From assembly GCA_016169945.1 (NCBI GenBank), contig JADLSH010000114.1, positions 2,454,001 through 2,518,000 of the forward strand: a DNA stretch of 64,000 nucleotides, written 5' to 3'. The position numbers were made by a program, and so were the translations under genes. The DNA comes from Trachythela sp. YZ-2020 (Eukaryota; Cnidaria; Anthozoa; Malacalcyonacea; Clavulariidae). The notes beneath the pieces were generated by a model. That model saw only the letters and a list, made by a program, of their open reading frames with translations, did no database searches and was not told the origin of the DNA. Numbering within the stretch: position 1 is the first letter of the stretch; each line of letters begins with the position of its first letter. Below, piece by piece: positions 10,686-26,097 of this stretch.

Positions 10686-11448
10686 TCTTTGTGAACAAAA
10701 AATGGCTGTTAATCCTCATGTTGCAGCTGAAATGGAATTGTTGAGGAATGAACGTGCACTGAAACTTAGTGTTACTCCTATTTATAGGACAGATCAAGTC
10801 TCTTTTAAATTATGCTACCTGAACGCTCGATCATTGCACAAACATATTGATGATGTTCGACATGATTTGAACTTTACAAACACTGATATCAATATCTTTT
10901 CTGAAACTCGATGTATGAGCTCGGATAGTGACAATATGTATGATATTGATGGTTACACCTTGTTCAGAAATGATGGTCACCCTTCAACTTCAAGACCTTT
11001 TGGTGGCATGGCTGTTTTTAGCCGAGTTGAGTTCTTACCTGGATATCCACGTTGTCATAATATTAATGGCATTGAGATAACTATTATGAAAGTAATGATT
11101 CTTCCACATGTTAGCATTATAGGTATATATCGATCACCCAGAATTCCAGTAGAGCAACTGTTTAGAGCATTGAATTATCTTTTAATGTTATGTACTTCTG
11201 AATTTAACATTTTCATAGGTGATTTTAATATCAATTGGTTGGATGAAGCCAATAGAAGGCCTCTATATAATCTTTTTATTAATGATAATAACTATAGACA
11301 ATTAGTATCCAGTATCACTACAGATAATCAGACGTTAATAGATCATATTTATACGAATTTACCAGAATCACAAGCTAAGTCACACATATTGGAAACATAT
11401 TTCTCTGATCATAAAGCAGTATGTGCATTGATTAATTGCTTTCATTAA
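10663..11448 (+). CDS. Helentron C-terminal APE-like endonuclease
   Basis: The first ~35 residues finish the helicase. An endonuclease/exonuclease/phosphatase-fold domain then shows its hallmark blocks in order: CYLNARSL, ETRCMSS (usual E-T-W), GIYRSP, IGDFNINW, LIDHIYTN and FSDHKAV. This domain is a Helentron hallmark and resembles the endonuclease of CR1-type LINEs. It is expected to be fused to the helicase; the start used here is only the first ATG after the shift. Confidence 0.85.
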   Translation: MKALYITDLCEQKMAVNPHVAAEMELLRNERALKLSVTPIYRTDQVSFKLCYLNARSLHKHIDDVRHDLNFTNTDINIFSETRCMSSDSDNMYDIDGYTLFRNDGHPSTSRPFGGMAVFSRVEFLPGYPRCHNINGIEITIMKVMILPHVSIIGIYRSPRIPVEQLFRALNYLLMLCTSEFNIFIGDFNINWLDEANRRPLYNLFINDNNYRQLVSSITTDNQTLIDHIYTNLPESQAKSHILETYFSDHKAVCALINCFH

Positions 11449-12767
11449 AGCAAAGTACTGTAATAGTAGTTGCATGAAGAGCAAATATTTGGCTTCAAAT
11501 AGAAATAAATACTTATAGTAACACTTGGAACCAGTCACAATAATGTACATCTATTTACAGTATATAACTATATAACCTGGGTTGTACTATTAAGAAATTA
11601 AGAACTTGGAGGGGGTTCTCCCCCCCTTCATCCACCTTATTAATGCCTGCCACTGAATGCCAATAACAAGAACACCAGGTAAGCCATTTTATATTTCCTC
11701 CCTCCCCTCCCTCTTACTATTTGTCTTATGTATTGTTGCATGTTCTAGCACTGTCATTTTGCCTTAAGTTCTAACATGAAGGTAATTTTTATTTATAGAT
11801 GAAAACAACAATCAGAATGTACTGGATAATGGCCGGATAATTTTGTCAGAACTACACTCTACTTGCAGAACAATCTGAAGTTAAACTCACTGGTACATGT
11901 ATATTTACAGAAGAAGATGTTAACAGCCACCATATGTCATATAATGGGATCTTATTACTGGCACACAATGTACAAAACTGAACCTATTATTCTGTATATT
12001 GGATTTTCTCCCACGGCACAATATTATTGTATGGATCTGGTATGCTGCATTATATGATTCTATTCAAGAACTATATACAGTACATGGATTATACTCCTGA
12101 TTTTCAACCTTGTCAACATTTGCTACTGATGAATGGTCTCCAATGTATGACCTATTTGCTAATATATTTACTTGGAATAAACAGTTCATTTGTGTTCCAT
12201 CAACCCTGACTATCACATTTCTAAAATGAAGTACTTCAGAAATGTTGATGTCAATCATGTCATGTATCAATGATATGGTTAAAAGGCTTTTAAAACTCTG
12301 CAAGTGTGTATTGGCAACATCTGGTATCTTGACAACATCTATGCTTCTACAATTTTCTCACATACTTATTATATTATGAGCTATCTATATGAGCCATACT
12401 ATATGTTATGAACTATCAAGAAGATTGTGAACCTAACATGTTTCAGCAACGACATCATAAAATTTAATAATATCTTTGTTATGTTATGGAATTAGTTTTT
12501 GCAAGTGGAATTTATATCAGCCATTTTGTTTTGTCATCTGGCATACTGTGTATCTAACTTCATTTAACAATTAACTTGAAAACCTTGGTCAACTGTGTAT
12601 AATATACATTTCTGATATTTATAAAAAAATATTCATTTAAACATCAATCTCTTATTCTTTACAAGTTACTGATTGAATGAAGTGTATGTTGTTTGTACAA
12701 AATATGTATAACTTATACACTTCACGGCCAAAGTAGAATTTGTAGAATATTACTCCTTGTCAACAGC
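11449..12767 (+). other. Helentron 3' non-coding region
   Basis: AT-rich DNA without supported genes. From about 12027 it is alignable with 13990-14850 in the second Helentron fragment (for example GTATGGATCTGRTATGCTG and the block around 12340-12480 matching 14290-14420). Confidence 0.7.
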
Positions 12768-12774
12768 ACCATGA

Positions 12775-13120
12775 CACAGAGTAGAGATCATACAGAAGTG
12801 GAACGGGCCGTCGTAAACACTTGGGAGACTTACGTTTTCGTGTACCCACCTGATTTCAGGCGGTCGGGGAAAAAATGATCAACTGCGCATGTTCGGCAAG
12901 TTCCCCCCATTCCAAGTTCCCGACATTCCTTAAGTTCCCAACATTTTCGGCTCTTTAAAGTTTCACAATCTTAAGGTCTTTCGCATTTTTACACACTTCT
13001 AAAAGGTAAACTGCAGTTAAAAGCGAACCGCCATCTGAATCATGCACTTTAACTGCGCATGCTCGGCAAGCGTCTGAAGTGGGTACACCCGTTACATCTC
13101 TGTATGATCTCTACTCTGTG
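12775..13120. mobile_element. 346-bp MITE inside the Helentron 3' end
   Basis: Terminal inverted repeats begin CACAGAGTAGAGATCATACA and end with its reverse complement. ACCATGA is present on both sides (12768-12774 and 13121-13127). The uninterrupted Helentron copy at 14851-14861 has a single ACCATGAGCAG, which proves the empty site. Superfamily unclear (7-base duplication, CACAG ends). Confidence 0.9.
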
Positions 13121-13137
13121 ACCATGAGCAGATACAT

Positions 13138-13152
13138 GTACGCTTAGCGTAC
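13138..13152 (+). terminator. Helentron 3' terminal hairpin, copy 1
   Basis: A perfect six-base stem GTACGC/GCGTAC with loop TTA, eight bases before the point where the two copies stop matching. Short 3' hairpins are the transposition end signal in Helitron-type elements. Confidence 0.8.
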
Positions 13153-13160
13153 CTATTTTT

Positions 13161-13988
13161 GTATCTGCGAATGCAGATATATTGCCATCGTGCTGTTAGC
13201 TGTTTGCTGTTAGCTTATAGCCATTCAGCGACAAGCTTATTTAAATTGATAACAAATCAGCAAGTGGCTTACAATGCAATGACGTAATGTTCTGCAAAGC
13301 CATTACATCATTCAATTTTGCCTGTTCGCAGGCTAGATCTTAAATTCAACATGGCGATTGACAAAATTTAAATGTCGTTAATTCATATAAAAACGTGGAG
13401 ATACGAAGATATAGATCTATGGATAGACTGGAAAGAAATCAAAGAATGCTTCAAAATTTAGTGGTTCTATTTCTGAAGGAAAACTAAACAGTCGAACTAT
13501 CGAAGATCAAGGTAAGAAATACTACAACATATTAATATAACATTGACGCGTAAATTGTAAAATATAGATCTTGTTTATGCACATAAGTTTTCAATACTAA
13601 AGTAAATTTGACTACCATGAATACTAGCTAATCTCACATTTTAAGTTCACATTTAGCAATTCCACATAATTTTATAGTGGTCACATTTCTTTAAATAAAA
13701 TATTGTGTACAAATATAGTCTTGTTTATAGTATATAATAGTTAAGACGGTAAAATATAAGACTGTACAATACTCCTTTTGGCATGACTTTTATTGCAGAC
13801 AGTCTCACAATCACATACTTATAATTTCATAACAGAAATTCATACTTCATATCCATAGGCAAATTCTCCTCTAAATTACTAAATCGCTTATATTTAATGT
13901 CTTTTCAAGCAATCATTTGCCTGTACTTTACCTTTACACATCACTCTCATATTTGTATTGTAGGGTGAACAAACACACGGAACACTGC
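13161..13988. other. DNA between two Helentron ends, no gene seen
   Basis: Contains a short direct repeat (GCTGTTAGCTGTTTGCTGTTAG near 13192) and splice-like context around 13510, but no supported coding frame. Confidence 0.4.
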
Positions 13989-13989
13989 A

Positions 13990-14890
13990 GCTTTGACTAG
14001 TCAATTCTAGCCAATGTATGGATCTGATATGCTGTGTTTATATATACTTTATACATTATATTCACAGACTATATACATGTGTTAAATTATACTCCTGATT
14101 TTCAACATAGTTAACATTTATTTGCTACTGATGAATAGACTTCAATAATATGACCTATTTGTTAACACATCCATGTGGAATAAATAGTTCATTTGTGTTC
14201 CTCCATCCCTGAATACCACATGTTGACGTCGTGTATCAATGTGTTTAAAAAGGCTGTTGAAACTCTGTGAGGATGTGTTAGCGACACCTGGTATTCTGAC
14301 AACATCCATGCATCTACAATTTTTTCACATACCTGATTGTAGTATATTATGGACTATCGAGAAGATTGTGAACCTAACATGTTTCAGCAATGACATCATA
14401 AAATTAAATTAAATCTTTGTTGTGTTAATATGGAAATAGTCTCTGCTAGTGAAATTTATATCAGCCATTTTATTTGTCATATGTACTAAACTGTCTGGCA
14501 TAGTGATACTGTCAATTGTGAACCCCATTTAACAATTAATATGAAAACAGTGTTCTACTGTGTATGATATATATTTTTGTGATATTTATAAAAATATATT
14601 CTTTTAACCCATTAGCTGGCAAGCCCAGATGCACCCTACTTTTATTAGTATTTTACTCTGTCTAATGCCAGACGATTTTACTTGTCAGTGGTAGGGTACT
14701 GCCAGTTAATGGGTTAAATATCAATCTCTTATTCTTTACAAGTTACTGGTTGAATGAAGTGTATGTTTTTGTACAAAATATGTGTAACTTATACAATTTA
14801 GGGCCAAATAGAATTGTAGATTATTATTCCTTCATGACAACAGTGGGATCACCATGAGCAGATACATGTACGCTTAGCGTACCTATTTTT
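13990..14890 (+). mobile_element. Second Helentron 3' fragment or non-autonomous relative
   Basis: Similar to 12027-12767 plus 13121-13160 of the large element, with the same hairpin (14868-14882) and the same CCTATTTTT terminus. It has no coding region. Its differences from copy 1 are scattered, so it is an older or separate family member rather than a recent duplicate. Left edge approximate. Confidence 0.75.
14608..14713. mobile_element. 106-bp MITE with TTAA target duplication
   Basis: Ends CCCATTAGCTGGCA and TGCCAGTTAATGGG form inverted repeats; TTAA flanks both sides (14604-14607, 14714-14717). The matching place in the other Helentron copy (around 12635-12640) has a single TTAA. TTAA duplication is typical of piggyBac-type elements. 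Related remnants with ATGCCAGACSATTTTACT and GTAGGGTACTG occur near 40060-40100. Confidence 0.85.
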
Positions 14891-15297
14891 AAAGGTTGTC
14901 TTTGTATTCCCAATAAATTTAGCCATATTTCTTTTAATTTAAGCTCGAATCCAGAGGAAATTTATGGAAGGATAATTCCAGATTTTTTACACTGTTGCTT
15001 CGACAAAGTGGCACTCAACAGGTCGTTCCCCAGCACTTTTTACCTAAAGGCACTTTTTCCATGTCAATTGCCATATTTATCAAAACAAATTTTCCTAAAT
15101 ATACTCGAAACAAGCAAATATGTTGTGGTTAAAAAACTCCAGTAAGACACTTGAACAGCACTTAAAAGTACTTTTTAAATCTTTTTTGTAACAGCGAAAA
15201 CCTTTGAAATGTGAAAGCTCGGTATTTCAAACAGCAACTGTTTTTATTTTTCCTGCCAAACAACCTCAATGTTTTGGTTTGTGAGAAGAACGTTTGA
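14891..15297. other. Intergenic, no gene seen
   Basis: AT-rich sequence between the Helentron end and the first minus-strand exon. Nothing supported. Confidence 0.4.
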
Positions 15298-15444
15298 TCA
15301 AACATGTGTTGTTTCGGGACGGTCAAGTGTGCAAACATTTTTGACTCTCAAGTCGCTAGAATTAAATCGATCGCCGAAATTTTCAGGCAAACAATGAATC
15401 ACAACGTGTTCCTTCTCCTGAAAATAATTTAATGCAGTACTCAC

Positions 15445-15660
15445 CTTTGTATTGTGAACTAATCCAAAATTTGTGTCTGACAACCTCGAATCGAACTCCT
15501 TCCCCCCTTCAGTGACTCTGTACGCGATGTTGAATATTTCAACCACACTCGCTCGTAGAAACCCAAGACAAAGTAGAAATATAAAACAAGCCTTACAGAT
15601 TTCATATAAATTAAACTTTAATCGAAGTGAAAATGATAAAACTTTTCTTTCAATTCCCAT
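15445..15660 (-). CDS. First coding exon, putative secreted or membrane protein
   Basis: An ATG at 15660 opens 72 codons ending exactly at a donor site (AAAG|GTGAGTACT, exon end 15445). A hydrophobic run (ACFIFLLCLGFL, about residues 24-35) suggests a signal peptide or anchor, although it starts rather far from the N-terminus. No family is recognised. The rest of the gene must lie to the left, and I could not find a convincing second exon. It is head-to-head with the exon at 15885. Confidence 0.5.
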
Positions 15661-15884
15661 GTGTGTTCGAAAAATACAATCGCCATGTTGAAAAATTCTG
15701 CCGTGTAACTAAACTACCATGATGCTTTGCAATTCCGCAATTGGCCCATTGTTGACAACCGACACGGGATGACACAATGGCGCCGAATTTGGACAAAGTT
15801 GAGGTTTTACCTTGTCGATGGTTAAACAGCTAGGATCTACTTGAAACCTAGTTAAAACTTTTTTTAAATGTGCTTGATACCATT
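15661..15884. promoter_or_regulatory. Divergent promoter region
   Basis: A 224-base gap between two head-to-head first exons. It is less AT-rich than its surroundings and holds YY1-like CGCCATGTTG and ATGGCGCC blocks, an ACTACCATGATGCTTTGCAA stretch similar to ZNF143-type sites, and no TATA box. This is the usual make-up of a bidirectional housekeeping promoter in animals. Function is inferred. Confidence 0.45.
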
Positions 15885-15986
15885 ATGTCTGAACTGGCTT
15901 ACATATTTGGAAGGATTTCAACGAGTATCGGTGATAAACAGCGGAGTAAAGTGGCGAATTTGGCCAAATACGTCCATTTGCAGGAG
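15885..15986 (+). CDS. First coding exon of unidentified protein
   Basis: ATG at 15885 (MSELAYIFGRISTS...) gives 34 codons ending at CAGGAG|GTAGGTAC, a good donor. The in-frame ATG at 15870 is less likely. The next exon is not recognised; a hAT-type MITE follows within the presumed intron. Confidence 0.45.
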
Positions 15987-16138
15987 GTAGGTACATTTCA
16001 AATTATTATTTCGGTCACAAAATATTTACTATTTAACACCAAAACAGTGGTAATATACTTAAATAAGTACCAATTATGTTTCTATCAAAATGATTTAGGA
16101 AAAAAGGTAATGTAGGTCCACTGCTGTTTACCTGAAGT

Positions 16139-16487
16139 CCAGGGTGCATTTTAAGTTAAGCTCACGCCGAAGATGCGCCAGCAGCATATTAGCTTCGCGC
16201 CGACATGGTCATGTTTTTAAATATCCATGAAATTTTTTTGACAAAACATGGTTCATTCTGTCGCTTCCTACACTCGTAGCGGCGCGTTTATACGACTTAC
16301 GTCTTACGATAAGCAAACTTACGAAATTCGAAGACGCCGTGACGCCAAATTACGCCATTTTATAGACTATCTAATTTTCAATGTACGCCAGAACGCTAAA
16401 AAATCCTTTATTGCACGCCGATACGCCACGATTTTTTGAAGTCCACGCCGAAGATCTTCGGCGTATCGCCCTTCAAATGCACCCTGG
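16139..16487. mobile_element. 349-bp hAT-type MITE
   Basis: Starts CCAGGGTGCATTT and ends AAATGCACCCTGG. The eight bases CCTGAAGT occur on both sides (16131-16138 and 16488-16495), the duplication length of hAT elements. The interior is rich in ACGCCG/CGGCGT and includes a palindrome CGCCGAAGATCTTCGGCG near the right end. Confidence 0.9.
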
Positions 16488-17039
16488 CCTGAAGTTGTAA
16501 GCCACAAATTGACGTTTGACCATGAGTATTGTATAGTCATTTTCTTGTGAAATATCAGTGCTAGGCATTTCACACTTACCAATGACTCCCCTAAAAGCAC
16601 TATCTCTGAACCATATAAGCACCTCAGAATAGCCAAACCTTTTATGGTTTGGTAGATAGCACCATGGCGAAAGCATCGTTTTTGGGTGTGGTCCGTTTCG
16701 GACGTTTCGTCCCGGATTGGGGTTCGGGCAGCTTTACCATGTTTACCATCATGGTCAATTTGCCCTAAAACAGTTGAGATTATCTGTCCTAAATGAAATG
16801 CATACAAACTCATATACAGGTCCTAGACTATTAACTTGAACGAGGTCAATGAGGCTTATTAAGATGCACATAAAAGAATATTTAAACTCACCTGAATTAT
16901 GAAAGTGGTGTATATTAATCTACCCGTGGAGGTTAATTAATTCATGTACGATGATAATTCCATCTCATTAGGCCCTTACAGATGATGTAATATATCCATA
17001 TTTTTTGTAAGTTTGTCACAACCATAACAAGTAAATATA

Positions 17040-17870
17040 CCATAATTAATCAACCAAATTTGGGTTTCATTTTCTGCCTCAACAGGCGAATGAATGTTAC
17101 TTTGTCCACAACTGGCCCTGCCACAATGGGCAGATCAATAATATTTTGTGCCTCAACGGGCTCAAACATGCTTTCTTACAAGATATGTCATATGTCGGTC
17201 TGTGATCGACACAGTTAATATATCGCCTGTGCAGGCAAAAACAACCCCATCTATGACGGTGACAAATAGTGATCTAGCTGTAGTCATAGAGCCCGTACCT
17301 GTGATCGTAGCACAAAATATCAATCTACCTGTTGTGGTAGAGCCCATTGAGGCACAAAATATTGATCTGCCCATTGTGGCAGAAAGAAACATTGATCTAC
17401 CCATTGGGCTATTCCATTTAATACCGTACCCCCCCCCCTATCGAGGACCCTGGAATTATTCAGGGGTAAGGGGCCATTTTGCTTTGGAATTCTTCATGGG
17501 TGTGACTATTTAGGCTTGGAATTCTTCAGGGATTGAGTAAAAAAATTGCATTCTTGAGGGGGTTGCAGTCAAATTCTTCAGGGATAATAGCTGTAAGACA
17601 GGAATTATTCAGGGGTAGGTGTTATAAATACAAAATTCCTCAGGTGGGCTGCTGAAAGTCGGGAATTCTTCAAGGTTATAGAAAAACCCCTGTCCTCGAT
17701 AATGGGGGGGGGGAGGTTACGGATTTTAAATGGAATAGCTCATTGTGATAGAGCCTTTTGAGGCACAGAATAGAACTGATCTGCCCATTGTGGTGGAGCG
17801 TGTTGACCCACAAAATATTACTGTGGCAGAGCCAGTTGTGGCACAAAGTATCATTGACCGCCTTTTGAGG
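17040..17870. repeat. Degenerate ~45-bp repeat array, partly inverted
   Basis: Units like GAGCCCGTTGAGGCACAAAA then TATTGATCTGCCCATTGTGG recur on the plus strand (17276-17400, 17745-17870) and in reverse orientation at 17085-17165. On the plus strand they read as EPxEAQNIDLPIV-type peptides. This may be a decayed coding repeat; no complete gene is visible. A MITE interrupts it. Confidence 0.65.
17407..17740. mobile_element. 334-bp MITE inside the repeat array
   Basis: Ends GGCTATTCCATTTAA and TTAAATGGAATAGCT are inverted repeats, each followed inward by a C-run and TATCGAGGAC. CATTG is present on both sides (17402-17406, 17741-17745) and rejoining restores the array unit CCCATTGTG. The interior has five short ATTCTTCAGGG-like repeats. 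Confidence 0.8.
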
Positions 17871-18005
17871 CAAAAAATGAAAATTTGGTTGATAAATCAC
17901 AGTTGTTTTGGAGAGATATACTATTATGTTGGTTTGCTGTATAATCATGTATTTTGACAATTCACTTAACAGTACAGATGAACACTAATGGAAGCTAAAT
18001 GCTAT

Positions 18006-19599
18006 TTATTGTGTGAGGCAACATTTCCTACGAAATTTGGCCCTAAGGCCATATTTTTTGGGGGACATATTTCCTGTTACCTGGTTGAGGAAATGCATGC
18101 AGATTTCCTCATGGGGAGTGCTGGCGTATGTATGGTATCTGCGCACGCGCTGAAAACAAATGAATAAGTGCAAAAATACAATACAAACGCACTTCTCAGG
18201 AACGAATTTGCTTATATTATAGAAACTCATCTTTTTCTTTCCATTTGAACATGTGTCAGTTGTCTGAGGAAAAGCAGCTAGTCTTAGAGTGAAATATGTA
18301 AATTGATAATTCATAAATAAGTCATATGCACGCGAAGACAATTTCAATAAAATAACGTTTAAATACGTACAATCGTATACGCGATAAAATATACAGTTTA
18401 TGTTCAGCTTTGGCGAAATAGAGAAAGTCAAACCAAAAGCAGGGGAAATTTCTACAGTAGGTGCATTTAGTGGAATCATATGTATCGCTTGATAGGATAA
18501 ACCATTCCTGATTGGCTAATATGAATTTTAAAACGAATTTTGGCGTAGGTAAATCCTTTCGTAAAACTCGTGTCTATAATTCACATCAGTACAGGCACAC
18601 TCTAACACGCGCGTATGAGGTTGGTTGTGGCTGCTTGTCGCTTATCCGGACAATAGGATTAGGTGAAATAGTGGTTTACGTCCACCCTAGTCGATGTTTC
18701 CTTATACACGTGTTGAATACATGAATTTTCTCCGTCTCTTTCTGATTGTAGAGCTCAAGCAAATATGCATGAGGAAAATTCGAAAACGCGATTACCAAAA
18801 CAAAAAAGACATATATAGCTCAAAAAATTGAAGAAACTTATAGAAGTTTTAGTCTCATTTCATGCTGTGATGCAGAACAACCATATGTCTTTTCGAATAA
18901 TCTTTGAATATAATTCTTCGGCTGAAAGATAAAGCGTGGATCTGTCTTAGACGTCAAAGACTGTATGTGTTCTATTCCTAGAATCGAAAACAAGACGAGA
19001 TTTTTCATACGATCATACACGTTTCAACGAGATATTGTTTCCCCGCTGTAACGTCCTTCCACTGTTGTCATAGACGTGGGAAGCAACTTCAGGTTGAAGG
19101 GCCACTTCGTTAAGGGCACATCATATATTATGAAAAGGCATTGTTTCCATGCATTGTTTAGCCGGCGAAAAGAGCACTTTAAAGAAAACTTGGGTGTGTG
19201 CCCGTAAGCCCCTCCCCCTGGTTTCTACGCCACTTACTGTTCTCCTCTATACTTGAGCGATCTATTTTCTGTTTCATTCTTATGTACAAAATGTTTAAGT
19301 CGCGTTACCTCGATCTTATGCTCAACTATTTTAATATTTTTGAGCTTATTTCAAGGGAAAATTGTCAAAACAACGTCTAGTGGTTCACACTAATAGCATG
19401 CATGATCTTTTTGGATAGGTCTAATTGATTAACAGGTTCTTATACCCATTGCCACACATGAGGCACGTGGATTAGCAATAACCTCAAATGGGTAACCAAC
19501 GTGAAATATTTAACTTCCTCTTGTTACTTGGTCCTTTCTACCTTAAAGAAATGAGAAAATCTAGCACCATTTCATGTCAAACAAGTTAGCAGAGCGCTT
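18006..19599. other. Intergenic, no gene supported
   Basis: AT-rich. No conserved protein motif or clear structural RNA seen on either strand. Confidence 0.4.
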
Positions 19600-20228
19600 A
19601 ATACTGCCAAAGATGGACTTTAACAGCGTTGTTTGTAATCCTCTCCCGGTGCAACTACAGAAGAAATTACAGCGCATCTAAAACGCAGCTGCTAGTTTTG
19701 TAACCAACAAATATTGTGGTTTAAATGGTGTGCTATATGGGCTAATGCGGTTTACGCATAAATCTATATGGGATCACTCCTGGCCGTAATACGTGAGGTT
19801 AGAACTTCACACTCATAGTCGACAACTTCGATCAGGTTGCGCACCATCATTAATTTAAAGATACCGTTGGAAACAGGAACGTTGGAGGATTGTTGTGCGA
19901 AGATCTTCAATGAACTGCCTGTATACCTACGCAATGACGATAATCATCAATCATTTTTAAAAACGATGAAAGCTTTGCTCATCGACCAGGCTCATCAAGG
20001 AATTTCATCTTCCTAATTAACTGTTATAATTTATTTTTTTAATTATTATTTGTTTATTTTCATTATTTTTAATAATAATTATTTGTAAATAATCCTTTAC
20101 ATGTACTACTTATATATTATATACAACTTTTTTTGACTATTTATATACGTAAACTAATATTAATTAAGGATGTAGAGCTACTATGTAGATATGCTTAATA
20201 AAATCGTTATTATTATTATTATTATTTC
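19600..20228 (+). mobile_element. 3' fragment of a CR1/L2-type LINE
   Basis: Broken plus-strand frames give the C-terminal tail of a non-LTR reverse transcriptase (NAAASFVTNKY, HTHSRQLRSGCAPS, FNELPVYLRNDDNHQSFLKT) with several shifts and stops. It ends in an AT-rich 3' tail with (TTA)n at 20209-20226, as CR1/L2-type elements do. Truncated at the 5' side. Confidence 0.75.
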
Positions 20229-20230
20229 AT

Positions 20231-20897
20231 ATTATTTCACATATGAAATACGTTGGCAAAATGGTTGGTTGCTATATATTGTCCCTATCTTTACTAATAT
20301 TAGGGAGTTAATTTAAGATAGCCAACTACGGACTATACAGATGGGAGCAGTGGTAACAAGGGCATGTGAATTATCTAAAATGCGAATTGGCTGGCAATGG
20401 GATAAACTTGTGTTATATAAAATTCTTCATGAAAACTTTAGTCAGTTAATCTAAAAGAGAAATAGACAAATTTCTCAAATTAGAACACTTGTGACAAAGA
20501 GTTTCCACTCAAGCTCCAGAAATGTGTTTTTTTTTCTGTATTAGATTGACTGGCTGATGTGTTTGTCTATCATGCTCGCAAGACTTTTACATTTACACTG
20601 CAGGATCGCTAACGCGGTTGATAATGAACCTGTTTATAAGTTTAGGTATACAGGTTATTAGTAATCCTTCAGGTAAGGATTTTAGTGGTTTATTGCTAAT
20701 GTTTAGCTTTTTAAGTAGTTCAATAATTTATATACTATTTTTAACCAACTATACGTCAACATTTTATGCCACATGGACGAATGGTTCGTTTGGGTTTTCT
20801 TCTTCTTATTCCATCAAATCCGATTTCGTAGGTGTATTCACGATTTCGTCTGTGTGGACAGATGTCTGCAGTTAAGAAAAAATACTTTGACGAACAC
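20231..20897. other. Downstream flank of the RTK gene
   Basis: No gene supported; the plus-strand frame at 20618-20875 has no family features. Confidence 0.4.
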
Positions 20898-25189
<4,292 letters not shown>

Positions 25190-26097
25190 CTATTGAAAAT
25201 TAACGAATGACGTTACATACATACAATTATATGTATAGGAAATTACACGGTTCGAGAAGTATTCATGAGAAATCGCACGCGTGTTTGGCGAATCAATATC
25301 GATCACTATAGATATTGTGCGTAAGCACGTAGCTACATGCAAGTGCTATTTCCTTTGCTTTTTCATTAATACTTCGAGAAAAAGCGTTATTTACTTTAAA
25401 TATCATTTTTATAACAAATAAATAGAAAGTCAACAAAAACCAAAAGTGTGTCTTTCAGGTCTAACCCAGAGGAGGAATGAGGGTCTTCCCGAAATGCGTT
25501 GCATCTCATTAATATTCACATTTGCGATTTTCAACAAAGTTAGGTGAAAAATTGTTGAAATATATTGCGATTTTTATCCCTAAAGATCCGATTTTTTGGA
25601 AGGTATGTTTTCATAATTGTTTTGTTTAGGTATCTAATTTAGTTATTTTTGACTTGTTTGATATAGATATTTCTTTTTAGTTATGTTAATTACGCATTGT
25701 ATTTATGCTTGTTCCGGGTCAGAGGACACGCCACAAAAGTGACATTGAAACAATGCTGGAGCTAGTTAGCTTTTTTAAACAGAAACGGGGAAAAAACGTG
25801 TCATCATATTCAGCAAGCTTTGTTCTTTATATTGGTACTTTAAAACCTTAAATAGCTCCACTAAATCGAGGAGTAATGGGGTATTTTTGCTGTATTCTAA
25901 CGCAGATGGCGGGAATAGACCGCGTTGTGATTATTATCGCGCGAGGGAATCTTGTGTATGATGCACTATTTTATATTGTATTTAGAAGCATACGCTTATA
26001 TGTTGCTATATATTTTGATTCTCCTGTGTAATACCTGCAATATATATTTAACTGTACTGACTGTATTTTTCTATTTTATTATAGAATTCGGGAAAAA

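Larger units (their letters stand above)
3514..13160 (+). mobile_element. Helentron (OTU/Rep/helicase/endonuclease Helitron)
   Basis: A rolling-circle transposon. The left edge is not resolved; the start given is the open frame. The coding part ends at 11448 and a ~1.7-kb 3' region runs to a terminal hairpin GTACGC-TTA-GCGTAC (13138-13152) followed by CTATTTTT. A second copy of this 3' end at 14854-14890 loses similarity right after CCTATTTTT, which fixes the terminus near 13160. Helentrons are known to carry an APE-like endonuclease after the helicase, as here. A MITE (12775-13120) has inserted in the 3' region. Confidence 0.8.

Noticed and set aside
15473..15691. Plus-strand frame opposite the minus exon 15445-15660
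   Set aside because: No donor or acceptor logic; the minus exon ends exactly on a good donor and has a hydrophobic leader.
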